DNA from: Opitutia bacterium
GTDB taxonomy: Bacteria > Verrucomicrobiota > Verrucomicrobiia > Opitutales > Seribacteraceae
Assembly: GCA_018695085.1 (NCBI GenBank)
Contig: JABHOU010000003.1
Span: 1 to 7,639, forward strand
Reading direction: 5' to 3'
DNA: 7,639 nucleotides
The position numbers and the translations under genes were made by a program. Below are positions 1 to 6,058 of this stretch, piece after piece; the first letter of the stretch is position 1; every line of letters starts with the position of its first letter. The notes beneath the pieces are model-generated. The model saw only the letters and a list, made by a program, of their open reading frames with translations, was not told the DNA's origin and searched no databases.

Positions 1-419
1 CGAGCCGTTTGGGCCGCATATTGGCGAAGCTTGTCCTCCCACACCGACATGACTTCGGGAGCCACGGGTCCTTTGTCGCTGGGAACACGGGCCTCCAATT
101 CCAGAAATCGAGCATATTTAACGGCTAAAGCGTCTTGCCGCTCTTTAGTTTCGGCGGCAACGAGTTGGGCTTCGGCCAAGTTTTTTTCGGCGGCAAGCCA
201 TTCCACCCGCAAGCGAGCCATGTCCACCTCGTAGCGAGAATCATCAAGAATAGATTGGGTATCAGTTAGGTCTTCACCAACCAAAGGGGCGTCTTTCCTC
301 AATACGACGGGTTCGCCAAAGGCAAACTCCTCATAGGGAGAATTGCGGCAACCGAACCCGAACAGAAGCAAAAAAGCCGCCGATATTGCAGCTTTTCGCT
401 TTCCCTCGCTCTTGGTCAC
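1..419 (-). CDS. putative coiled-coil lipoprotein, 3' end outside the window
   Basis: No known family recognised. The reading frame stays open from a GTG at 419 to the left edge (about 139 residues visible). The GTG overlaps the TGA of ydbL as GTGA, which indicates translational coupling and favours this start although no strong ribosome binding site is visible. The N-terminus is basic (TKSEGKRK), followed by a hydrophobic stretch (AAISAAFLLLFGFG) and Cys24. This fits a lipoprotein signal peptide, but the -3 residue is Gly rather than the usual Leu, so lipidation is likely rather than certain. From about residue 60 the chain is rich in Ala, Glu, Leu, Lys and Arg with heptad-like spacing (RLRVEWLAAEKNLAEAQ), suggesting a coiled coil. 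It is the last visible gene of the ydbH-ynbE-ydbL set, so an envelope role alongside those proteins is inferred from context only. Confidence 0.72.
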   Translation of the reverse strand, partial: MTKSEGKRKAAISAAFLLLFGFGCRNSPYEEFAFGEPVVLRKDAPLVGEDLTDTQSILDDSRYEVDMARLRVEWLAAEKNLAEAQLVAAETKERQDALAVKYARFLELEARVPSDKGPVAPEVMSVWEDKLRQYAAQTA

Positions 420-784
420 TTCTGCGACCAACTGCCTTTCGAACTTCGATACCAATGGCCTTTGCTGCCTTTGGCCCACATCCCCTTAGCCCATTGTTTG
501 GCGATGTCCGAGGGAGAAGCATTCACTGCCTTGGCGGCTTGAACGAAATAAGAAGTGCGATCGGAGTTTTCACCCTTGGCTAATTTGACATCATTATCAC
601 CAGCGGATGGACGAACATAAAGCAGACCGTCACTCCCCTCTCCCACCGTTCCGGCGTTCTTGGCCGCAAGGACTTTCGGTAAGCGTTCCTTCATGCGATC
701 CTTAAGATCGGCTTTGCCAAAACTAGTTCCCGCAAAGGCGAGCAGGGTTGCCGCAAAATAAATTAATCCTAGGACAGGTCTCAT
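416..784 (-). CDS. ydbL: YdbL-family (DUF1318) periplasmic protein
   Basis: A 122-residue secreted protein. Residues 1-23 form a signal peptide (MRPVLGLIYFAATLLAFAG), with cleavage expected near SFG/K. The mature part matches the YdbL/DUF1318 pattern from memory: a Gly-rich early segment (GEGSDGLLYV), a central N-x-D-R-x-x-Y element (ENSDRTSYF), an S-x-x-D-I-A-K helix, and an aromatic/basic tail (GHWYRSSKGSWSQK) like the GEYVR...GKWVRK tail of E. coli YdbL (108 aa). The frame is open upstream to 841, but the ATG at 784 begins a proper signal peptide and has GGAG at 795-792, 7 nt upstream; that site lies inside the last ynbE codons. It starts 4 nt after the ynbE stop and overlaps the next gene by 4 nt. 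In E. coli YdbL is thought to modulate the YdbH-YnbE bridge; the same role here is inferred from homology and synteny. The tail has an added W-A-K-G-x-W-A-K-G repeat. Confidence 0.88.
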   Translation of the reverse strand: MRPVLGLIYFAATLLAFAGTSFGKADLKDRMKERLPKVLAAKNAGTVGEGSDGLLYVRPSAGDNDVKLAKGENSDRTSYFVQAAKAVNASPSDIAKQWAKGMWAKGSKGHWYRSSKGSWSQK

Positions 785-795
785 GGTCTCACTCC
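785..795 (-). promoter_or_regulatory. ydbL ribosome binding site inside the ynbE 3' end
   Basis: On the - strand the last ynbE codons and stop (CCG GAG TGA) supply GGAG, 7 nt before the ydbL ATG at 784. Placing the site inside the upstream gene suggests that ydbL translation is coupled to ynbE. It also decides the start at 784 over the longer upstream open frame to 841. Confidence 0.7.
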
Positions 796-992
796 GGTTT
801 TTTGCCGTCATCGGCATTGTTTTCCTCGGATTCGACATCACCGTACAAATCGTCCAAGAAGCTGTTCACTTCCTTTTCGATCTTGATCGTAATGTTGTGG
901 TCGAGGGTGATGTGGTGCTCAGTCTTAATAGTCGTGCAACCCACGAAAGCGAGGATTGCAAAGATGAAAGTCAAACGTGTCGTTGATAGCAT
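789..992 (-). CDS. ynbE: YnbE-like small outer-membrane lipoprotein
   Basis: A 67-residue lipoprotein. The hydrophobic signal LTFIFAILAFVG ends at Cys19, the expected lipidation site. The short mature part contains HHITLDHNITIKIEKEVNSF, an alternating beta-prone stretch that resembles the ITINMNVKIEHEI core of E. coli YnbE (61 aa). It ends in an acidic tail (about residues 51-62, DVESEENNADD) that I do not recall in the E. coli protein. In E. coli YnbE sits in the outer membrane, self-associates through beta strands and stacks on the C-terminus of YdbH to complete an envelope bridge. The gene lies between ydbH (66 nt upstream) and ydbL (4 nt downstream), the order known for this trio. The start is the ATG at 992; its upstream sequence (GAGAG about 15 nt away) is a poor ribosome binding site. 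Identification rests on size, lipobox, core motif and position. Confidence 0.87.
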   Translation of the reverse strand: MLSTTRLTFIFAILAFVGCTTIKTEHHITLDHNITIKIEKEVNSFLDDLYGDVESEENNADDGKKPE

Positions 993-1040
993 GGAATAAA
1001 ACTTACTCTCGGAAGAGGCTTTCGCGCAACTGGATTCTAG

Positions 1041-1063
1041 AAAAAAATTGAATGTTGTTCAAT
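1041..1063 (-). terminator. weak terminator-like hairpin between ydbH and ynbE
   Basis: Read on the - strand, ATTGAA, a CAACA loop and TTCAAT form a 6-bp stem, immediately followed by an uninterrupted T run (the A tract 1041-1047 on the + strand). The hairpin overlaps the ydbH stop codon. The stem contains only one G-C pair, so it would be a weak intrinsic terminator at best. A partial terminator or 3'-end stabiliser within the operon is possible. An A/T-rich stem like this can also arise by chance. Confidence 0.35.
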
Positions 1064-3620
1064 CCACCCCAAGAGCTTTGGAGTTCAATTGAAGAAGTTC
1101 ATCGAATCCCGCAAGAATCTTGGGACGGTAATCTAGGCTTATGAAGGTTTTTTTGTCGATCTGCGATTTCCCTTGAACGTCGCCCAATATGCGCCGTTGC
1201 CCATCTTCCATCAGAAAATCGAGACGAAGACGTTTTACGTCCAAGTCCTTCAGCGCCAACTCCACTTGACGCAATCGTTTGAACTCGGCTGACCCTGGTT
1301 GCACGTCGGAGGTAAGAATTCCATCCGAACGGTAGCGAAGACGCCCAGGCGCCCCCGGATTGAGTTCGAGATAACCTCCGACGTAATCCCATGCTCCGTC
1401 TCGATTACTCAGAGGGATAAGTCCTGAGAACTTTCCTTCGACTTCGCCGTCGAACTTATTGAGAAGAGCGACAACTTCGCTGCCATCGACGTCGCGCAAG
1501 CGAATGGCCAACTTCTTTTCTTTGTCCTCCAACCTAAAGCGAGTCGGCTCGAAAACGACTTCGCCGCCAAACAAGCTGGCATTCCCTTCATGGAGTGCGA
1601 AGGTTCCATTGACTTCAAGGGAAAACAGGAAGCGAACGTCGAGGAGGGCCAGTTCCCCATAGCGAATAGCGTCGAAACGCAATTCTTGAGGACCCTCAGA
1701 AACAAGAGGGTCAAGGGAAGACAGTGTAATTACGCTCTTAACACCTTCGATGCTTAGGGGGAGATCAGGAATACCGAATTTAGATGCGTTAAGGTCGATG
1801 GACACGCTTCCATTCTCGAATTGCTCAATGGTGACCTTGGCAGGTTTCAGTTCGTGTACGGAATCGTCCAAAGTGAAAGAAAACGAGTCCACTAACACCT
1901 TACTTGGCTCAAGGAGGTGAAACGACAACGCCACATCGGATACGAGAACTTCATCTCTACCTCCGTAATAAATGGAGTCGAAACGCAATTCTTGAAAACC
2001 TGAAGTCGAAAGAGGATCAATGGTGGAGAGAGCAATTCCACCACTAATGCCTTCCACTCTTACGAGAAGATCCGGAATACTGAAGATGGAAGTATTCAGG
2101 TCGATAGACACGCTCCCATTCTCGAATTGCTCAATGGTGATCTTGGCCGGATTCAGTTCGTAGGCGGAACCGTCGAAAGTTAAAGCTAACGAGTCAACGA
2201 CCACCTTGTTCATGTCAAGGAGGTGAAACGACAAAGCAACATTGGACACGAGCGATTCCTCTCCAATAATAATGCTTTCTCCGGAAAGGCTTTGCGGAAA
2301 GGACAGGTAGGGTTCCCGGAAAGGTTCGACCACTCCAGTGTAGGAAAAGTTACGAAAAACGACGCCTTGCTCAGGAAGCACAGCATCGGTAGGAGCGACT
2401 TGCACGGCAAAAGTTTCCCCACTCTCGAGGAAAGCAACGGTAATCTCCCCCTCGTAGAGGTTGAAGACAAAGTCTCCCTCAATGAAAGAGAAATCGTCAA
2501 ACCCAAAGGTTTTACTTTCACCGAGAGGAAGTCGAGTAGGATCGGCGTATGAAATTCGCCAACTTGGCAGAGTCAAGTTGCTTAGCGTCATGGTCGGCAA
2601 GGGGGCAAAGGTCTGAAATCGATCCACACTAAGACTAGCTTCACAGGCATTGGAATCAACGAAAGCCTCGACAGTCCAGTTTTCCGCTATGCCCGTAGCG
2701 TTTGCCTCGGTCGTCCCATTTGCGTCTATCCTCCAAGTCCCGTCGCCGGTTTCCGAAGCGGACATCAAAAAGTGGGGAATTCGCAGGGTTTGCCCTAGTG
2801 CAGCAAGAGAAAGATCCCCGGCATTTACATCGAAGAAGGGAGAGACGAGAGTTTCGCCAAGTATCTCTGCTTCGCCTTCGATCTCGGCGAAACCGCCATA
2901 AAGAGAAAATTCATCAAGCTCGTATGGCAATGACCACGCACTAATTGCCTTTTTCAAGGCGACTAGGTTGGCAAAACTAAAATGAGAACTCAAAGAAGTG
3001 ACGTTTCCATCAGTCACCAAGTTGGTCTGAACGGCAACGGGCGCTTTCCCGATAGAACCGTTGAGGTCTAGGCTGATTGCGCTCGATCCTGCCGACAAGC
3101 GAGCAGCGACCCGAGCACGACCTTGAGAATCTCCGTAATTCACGGTAATGTTCGCGTCATGAAGTTGGAGATACCGGAAGGCGGGTTGCTCCAAAAACAA
3201 ACGAATTTGTTCCTCGATGGTTTCATCGCTTAAGGAAGGTTCGGCCAACTCGTCGACCCACGCTTGCATATCCAATGCAAGGCGAAGGTCGAACAATTCC
3301 AGCTCTTCGACCACTCCATCGAGAATTTCATCCAAATCGTAGGTAACCGCCAACTTGGCCAACGTCAGGTCCGTTTTATCGTCCGACAAGCGAAGCCCCG
3401 TAATGGAAGAACTCTTGGAGGAAAGTTCGATTTGCTCGATAACGACTGTCGGCTCATGAAAACCGACCTCGCTCGCCTCATCCGCAAGAATATACTCGAA
3501 TAATGGCTGCAACCTCCACCATAGGATCGACAAACCGCATACGAGCAACACTAACACGCCGATAAAGAGCCGCAGGCAAAATCGCCTGACTCGCAAAGTT
3601 TTGAGTTCCTTTTCACTCAT
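1059..3620 (-). CDS. ydbH: YdbH-family AsmA-like intermembrane lipid transport protein
   Basis: An 853-residue protein close in size to E. coli YdbH (about 880 aa). A basic N-terminus (KELKTLRVRRF) leads into one inner-membrane anchor (about residues 14-36, CLRLFIGVLVLLVCGLSILWW). The rest is a long, beta-rich periplasmic domain of alternating strands typical of AsmA-like/repeating-beta-groove bridges. The C-terminal part (about residues 730-853: FSGLIPL, the G-x-L-E-L-N-P-G segment, LRLDFLMEDGQ, QGKSQIDKKTFISLDYRP) follows the order of the E. coli YdbH C-terminus. Such proteins are thought to carry phospholipids from inner to outer membrane, with YnbE capping the C-terminus. Residues about 447-548 and 549-650 are a tandem duplication. 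The ATG at 3620 is preferred because the anchor follows directly; it lacks a clear ribosome binding site. A TTG at 3662 in frame has AGGAAG 9 nt upstream and would add 14 residues, so the start is open. Confidence 0.9.
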   Translation of the reverse strand: MSEKELKTLRVRRFCLRLFIGVLVLLVCGLSILWWRLQPLFEYILADEASEVGFHEPTVVIEQIELSSKSSSITGLRLSDDKTDLTLAKLAVTYDLDEILDGVVEELELFDLRLALDMQAWVDELAEPSLSDETIEEQIRLFLEQPAFRYLQLHDANITVNYGDSQGRARVAARLSAGSSAISLDLNGSIGKAPVAVQTNLVTDGNVTSLSSHFSFANLVALKKAISAWSLPYELDEFSLYGGFAEIEGEAEILGETLVSPFFDVNAGDLSLAALGQTLRIPHFLMSASETGDGTWRIDANGTTEANATGIAENWTVEAFVDSNACEASLSVDRFQTFAPLPTMTLSNLTLPSWRISYADPTRLPLGESKTFGFDDFSFIEGDFVFNLYEGEITVAFLESGETFAVQVAPTDAVLPEQGVVFRNFSYTGVVEPFREPYLSFPQSLSGESIIIGEESLVSNVALSFHLLDMNKVVVDSLALTFDGSAYELNPAKITIEQFENGSVSIDLNTSIFSIPDLLVRVEGISGGIALSTIDPLSTSGFQELRFDSIYYGGRDEVLVSDVALSFHLLEPSKVLVDSFSFTLDDSVHELKPAKVTIEQFENGSVSIDLNASKFGIPDLPLSIEGVKSVITLSSLDPLVSEGPQELRFDAIRYGELALLDVRFLFSLEVNGTFALHEGNASLFGGEVVFEPTRFRLEDKEKKLAIRLRDVDGSEVVALLNKFDGEVEGKFSGLIPLSNRDGAWDYVGGYLELNPGAPGRLRYRSDGILTSDVQPGSAEFKRLRQVELALKDLDVKRLRLDFLMEDGQRRILGDVQGKSQIDKKTFISLDYRPKILAGFDELLQLNSKALGVD
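1671..1976 (-). repeat. 306-bp in-frame tandem repeat within ydbH, second copy
   Basis: This copy encodes about residues 549-650 of YdbH. It aligns with the adjacent upstream copy at a constant offset of 306 bp (102 codons): matching strings start at 1671/1977, 1811/2117 and 1911/2217. Both copies share protein strings VALSFHLL, TIEQFENGSVSIDLN and QELRFD. Boundaries are approximate to within a few codons. Confidence 0.88.
1977..2282 (-). repeat. 306-bp in-frame tandem repeat within ydbH, first copy
   Basis: This copy encodes about residues 447-548 of YdbH and lies 5' of its twin in the gene. By eye, roughly two thirds of the residues are identical between copies, and DNA identity is locally complete over about 20-24 nt (near 2117 and 2217). 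That level of DNA match points to duplication within this lineage rather than ancient repeat structure. It adds one more beta-rich unit to the periplasmic groove. Confidence 0.88.
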
Positions 3621-3677
3621 GTCATTTGCACGATGCGCGATGGAAGGAGAGTGGAAAGACAAAAGAGTTTACTTCCT

Positions 3678-3706
3678 TTGACGAGAAAAGCCGTTATGGC
3701 TAACAT
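3678..3706 (+). promoter_or_regulatory. candidate sigma70-type promoter for the rightward oxidoreductase gene
   Basis: TTGACG at 3678-3683 (5 of 6 to the -35 consensus) is separated by 17 nt from TAACAT at 3701-3706 (4 of 6 to the -10 consensus). Transcription would begin near 3713, giving a short leader before the ATG at 3729. If real, it rules out the in-frame ATG at 3696 as the main start. It lies in the divergent gap between ydbH and the oxidoreductase. No equally good promoter for ydbH was found on the other strand. Confidence 0.45.
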
Positions 3707-3728
3707 TTTACAAAATGAAAGTTCCATT

Positions 3729-4688
3729 ATGACAAAGGTAGGATTCATTGGTGCGGGAGATATCTCGCTGTTGCACGCCGAGGGCGTCAAGGAAACACAC
3801 GGAGCCGAGTTGGTCGGCATTTGGAACCGCACTCGGTCGCGGGCCGACGAGAAGGCCGCCTTGTTCGACTGCCAAGTGTTCGACTCTCCCGAAGCGCTTA
3901 TGGAGGCCGTGGATGTGGTCTATGTTCTCACGAATATGGAAACACATCACGAGTATGCCCTAATGGCAATCGAACATGGTTGCCACGTACTCGTGGAAAA
4001 GCCGACCGCCATCACCATTGAAGAAATCCTCGAGATGAAGGAAGCGGCAACCGCCAAAGGCGTAAAGATCGCGCCCGTACACAACTACATATACGAGCCA
4101 AGCGTAATGAGAGCCAAGGACCTGATTGAAAGTGGCAAACTTGGCGACTTGGTCGCCGTATACGTTCTTTACAACATCCACCACCCTGAAGAAGTGGCTG
4201 CGCGATATCCGGGCGTCATTCGACAAATCCTCACTCACCATGCATACTGTACCCTCTATGCAGTGGGAGAACCGGAAAAGGTTTCCTGCATGAAAGCCAC
4301 TGTCAACGACGGCTCGGTACCACAGGAAAACATTGCCATGGCCACCTTGAAAATGAAGAACGGGGCCCTCTCCCACCTTTGCGCCAGTTTTGCCGCCGAC
4401 GACCATGCGGGTGACCCCTGGACCTTCATGATCAAGGTGATCGGCACCAAGGGCGCCACTCGCTACAGCTACAGAGACTGGGTGGAAAACACTCCCGCCG
4501 TAGTCCATTCGCAAACCTATTCCGCCTATCCCTATACCATCCGGGCAACAGGCAAGCATTTCATAGAAAGAGTAGTCGGGCTTGGTGAAGAGCCACTTTC
4601 CACTTTGGACGATGCGATAACTTGTATGAAAATAATCGAAGCCTGCGAAACCTCCGTCGAGGAAGAGCGGCACGTTGGGATCGAATAA
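3729..4688 (+). CDS. Gfo/Idh/MocA-family NAD(P)-dependent oxidoreductase
   Basis: A 319-residue cytosolic dehydrogenase. The N-terminal Rossmann fold opens with VGFIGAGDIS (residues 4-13), the dinucleotide-binding glycine loop. The family's EKP motif (E90-K91-P92 in LVEKPTA) supplies the lysine that contacts the nicotinamide and substrate. The C-terminal alpha/beta domain follows. At the usual active-site histidine position there is LTHHAYCTLYAVGEP (about residues 168-182); H170 or H171 is the likely catalytic histidine, but the common upstream Asp of the D-x-G-x-H motif is not evident. Members oxidise or reduce sugars, inositols and related polyols; the substrate here cannot be read from sequence. 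The ATG at 3729 is chosen because the Rossmann strand follows at once and a promoter-like element spans 3678-3706. In-frame ATG 3696 and an upstream start at 3633 would add residues unlike the family. It diverges from ydbH and precedes a membrane-protein gene by 13 nt. Confidence 0.9.
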   Translation: MTKVGFIGAGDISLLHAEGVKETHGAELVGIWNRTRSRADEKAALFDCQVFDSPEALMEAVDVVYVLTNMETHHEYALMAIEHGCHVLVEKPTAITIEEILEMKEAATAKGVKIAPVHNYIYEPSVMRAKDLIESGKLGDLVAVYVLYNIHHPEEVAARYPGVIRQILTHHAYCTLYAVGEPEKVSCMKATVNDGSVPQENIAMATLKMKNGALSHLCASFAADDHAGDPWTFMIKVIGTKGATRYSYRDWVENTPAVVHSQTYSAYPYTIRATGKHFIERVVGLGEEPLSTLDDAITCMKIIEACETSVEEERHVGIE

Positions 4689-4701
4689 TTCCGAATCGAT
4701 C

Positions 4702-5355
4702 ATGGCCCACATCGTCGCAATTTGGCGAAATTCACTACACACGATTCTCGACGTCTACGAACGACGTCGTGGTCCGCTAAGGATATTTTTCCCACTCCTT
4801 TTCCTGTTCTTCGTTTTTCTAAACGTGGGTTGCTATTGGTGTGGAATCTTCACCGCTTTTCCGCAATATATGCTCACCCACGAGGCGGACCACTATCTAA
4901 AGCTACAGTTTCCCGTAGGAATCCTTGGGGCTCTGTTCGATAGCCTATCCTTCTTCGTGACAATTTGGATCATTCGTCGCGCCCTCGCCTCCGAAAAAGC
5001 TTCTGAATACATATTCCACCTCTCGCTGGACTTGGTAATCGCTGTAATCGCTACTTTCTGGGTGCTCTTCGTCTTCACCTCGGGCGGATGGTTGATAAGC
5101 CTGTTCGAGAGCGTGCCGGAAGGACTGGCACTTCGGGGTGAGAAGTACACCGCCCGAGCCGTCCAAGCCCTACAAGACCCCACGGGACGCGAAAACGCCA
5201 AGAACATATACTTCGGAATCATCATGGGCGTATCCGCCGCATTACCCACCTGCATTCACCTATTTCTCTTTTTTAGCTCCTCTATAATAGCTTTGAGAAA
5301 CAAAGTTTTTGAAACCAAATCCATTATCGATCAAAAAGAGAAAAAATGTCCCTAA
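4702..5355 (+). CDS. four-helix integral membrane protein of unknown function
   Basis: No family recognised. The 217-residue protein has about four membrane segments: residues 27-50 (IFFPLLFLFFVFLNVGCYWC), 71-92 (PVGILGALFDSLSFFVTIWII), 108-135 and 170-197 (GIIMGVSAALPTCIHLFLFF). A basic start (ERRRGP) and a Lys-rich end (QKEKK) suggest both termini are cytoplasmic. Between helices 1 and 2 is a His/Asp-containing loop (LTHEADHYLKLQF). Between helices 3 and 4 lies a soluble loop of about 35 residues (ESVPEGLALRGEKYTARAVQ). It starts 13 nt after the oxidoreductase stop, so the two are probably co-transcribed. The ATG at 4702 has no clear ribosome binding site. An in-frame TTG at 4675, with GAGGAAG at 4659-4665 and overlapping the upstream gene, would add nine residues. 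A membrane partner in lipid handling is possible from position only. Confidence 0.8.
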   Translation: MAHIVAIWRNSLHTILDVYERRRGPLRIFFPLLFLFFVFLNVGCYWCGIFTAFPQYMLTHEADHYLKLQFPVGILGALFDSLSFFVTIWIIRRALASEKASEYIFHLSLDLVIAVIATFWVLFVFTSGGWLISLFESVPEGLALRGEKYTARAVQALQDPTGRENAKNIYFGIIMGVSAALPTCIHLFLFFSSSIIALRNKVFETKSIIDQKEKKCP

Positions 5356-5384
5356 CTCGAAAAGAGATAATTTAATTACATCAA

Positions 5385-5413
5385 TTGCATAGCATAAGAA
5401 TAAATTATATAGT
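5385..5413 (+). promoter_or_regulatory. candidate promoter for the ynbA-ynbB-acyltransferase genes
   Basis: TTGCAT at 5385-5390, a 17-nt spacer and TATAGT at 5408-5413 (5 of 6 to the -10 consensus) lie in the 94-nt AT-rich gap 5356-5449. Transcription would start near 5420. The -35 match is only 3 of 6, and AT-rich DNA gives chance matches. The gap also repeats TTGCAT at 5414-5419 and 5419-5424 and has TTGCAA at 5442-5447, possibly operator-like. An 8-bp inverted repeat (ATAATTTA 5367-5374, TAAATTAT 5401-5408) brackets the -35. Confidence 0.4.
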
Positions 5414-5449
5414 TTGCATTGCATAAAAACTTTTTAAATCATTGCAACC

Positions 5450-6058
5450 ATGCCGAGTATTTACGACCTAAAGCCAAAGTTCCAAGGTCTATTGCGACCG
5501 ATCACGAAAAGTTTGGTGAATCTTGGCGTCACCGCAAACCAAGTGACTGTTTTTGCCGCAGTCTTATCGATAGGAGCAGGAGCTTGCATTGCCGTTTGGC
5601 CAACAGAGCAGTGGCCCTTGCTCATGATTCCGGGCATGCTGTTCGTGCGGATGGCATTGAACGCGATCGACGGCATGCTGGCTCGCGAGCATGACATGAA
5701 GTCCGATCTGGGGGCAGTGCTCAATGAAATCGGAGACGTCGTATCGGACTCCGCCTTGTATTTGCCTCTAGCCCTTCTGTCCGGCTTTCGACCCGACTTG
5801 ATCGTCGCCATCGTGCTACTTTCCGTAATCAGCGAAATGACCGGAGTCGTGGCCGTTCAAATTGGTGCGAGTCGTCGCTACGAAGGCCCGATGGGGAAGA
5901 GCGATCGTGCCTTCGCCTTCGGATTGATCTGCCTTTTGCTTGGCTGTGGCGTATCGTTGGAACCTTGGCTTGATATTGCCCTAGGGCTTATGCTTTTTCT
6001 ACTATCGGTAACGATATTAAATAGAGCAAAGCATGCCCTGCAGGAGGTGAAAGTATGA
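5450..6058 (+). CDS. ynbA: YnbA-type CDP-alcohol phosphatidyltransferase family protein
   Basis: A 202-residue polytopic membrane enzyme. Family members transfer a phosphatidyl group from a CDP-linked donor to an alcohol in the inner membrane. The signature lies at residues 71-96: N71-AI-D74-G75-ML-A78-R79, eight residues, G88-AVL-N92-EIG-D96. Spacing is canonical, but the first and third of the four usual Asp are Asn. From memory E. coli YnbA has the same Asn residues, plus YxxKPxFQxLLRP near the N-terminus, VTAN, FxRMALNA and a GKSDRA segment (here residues 149-154), which supports the YnbA assignment over PgsA or PssA. Acceptor and product are unknown. The start ATG at 5450 matches the family N-terminus, though no ribosome binding site is visible upstream. 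The stop overlaps ynbB as ATGA, and the 94-nt AT-rich gap upstream probably holds its promoter. Confidence 0.9.
   Translation: MPSIYDLKPKFQGLLRPITKSLVNLGVTANQVTVFAAVLSIGAGACIAVWPTEQWPLLMIPGMLFVRMALNAIDGMLAREHDMKSDLGAVLNEIGDVVSDSALYLPLALLSGFRPDLIVAIVLLSVISEMTGVVAVQIGASRRYEGPMGKSDRAFAFGLICLLLGCGVSLEPWLDIALGLMLFLLSVTILNRAKHALQEVKV
6042..6050 (+). promoter_or_regulatory. strong Shine-Dalgarno site for ynbB inside ynbA
   Basis: AGGAGGTGA matches the anti-Shine-Dalgarno sequence over nine bases and lies 4 nt before the ATG at 6055 (7 nt counting from AGGAGG). It sits within the last ynbA codons. It is the strongest ribosome binding site in the window and contrasts with the absent one before ynbA, so YnbB may be made in excess of YnbA. 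Confidence 0.85.

Noticed and set aside
331..583. Short overlapping open frames around the ydbL/lipoprotein junction
   Set aside because: They are out of frame with ydbL and the lipoprotein, both of which have family or signal-peptide support and a GTGA junction.
2210..2552. Open frames on both strands overlapping ydbH, including a + strand one preceded by AAGGAGGTGA
   Set aside because: The Shine-Dalgarno-like string occurs at 1911 and 2217 only because it is part of the ydbH tandem repeat, read antisense. The encoded peptides are not protein-like and ydbH clearly codes here.
3960..4742. 260-codon open frame on the - strand across the oxidoreductase gene
   Set aside because: It lies wholly antisense to a well-supported family gene, shows no recognisable motif and has low-complexity His/Gly/Val composition. 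It is best explained by the codon bias of the + strand gene.
5367..5408. 8-bp inverted repeat ATAATTTA/TAAATTAT as a terminator for the membrane-protein gene
   Set aside because: The stem is entirely A/T with a 26-nt loop and no T run follows. It would not form a stable terminator, although it may be part of the control region.
5425..5435. AAAAACTTTTT palindrome upstream of ynbA
   Set aside because: A one-base loop cannot form a hairpin and there is no G-C content. It is likely just part of the AT-rich region.
5450..6058. Assignment as PgsA or phosphatidylserine synthase
   Set aside because: The Asn substitutions at the first and third Asp positions and the MALNAIDGMLARE and GKSDRA segments fit YnbA better than either housekeeping enzyme.
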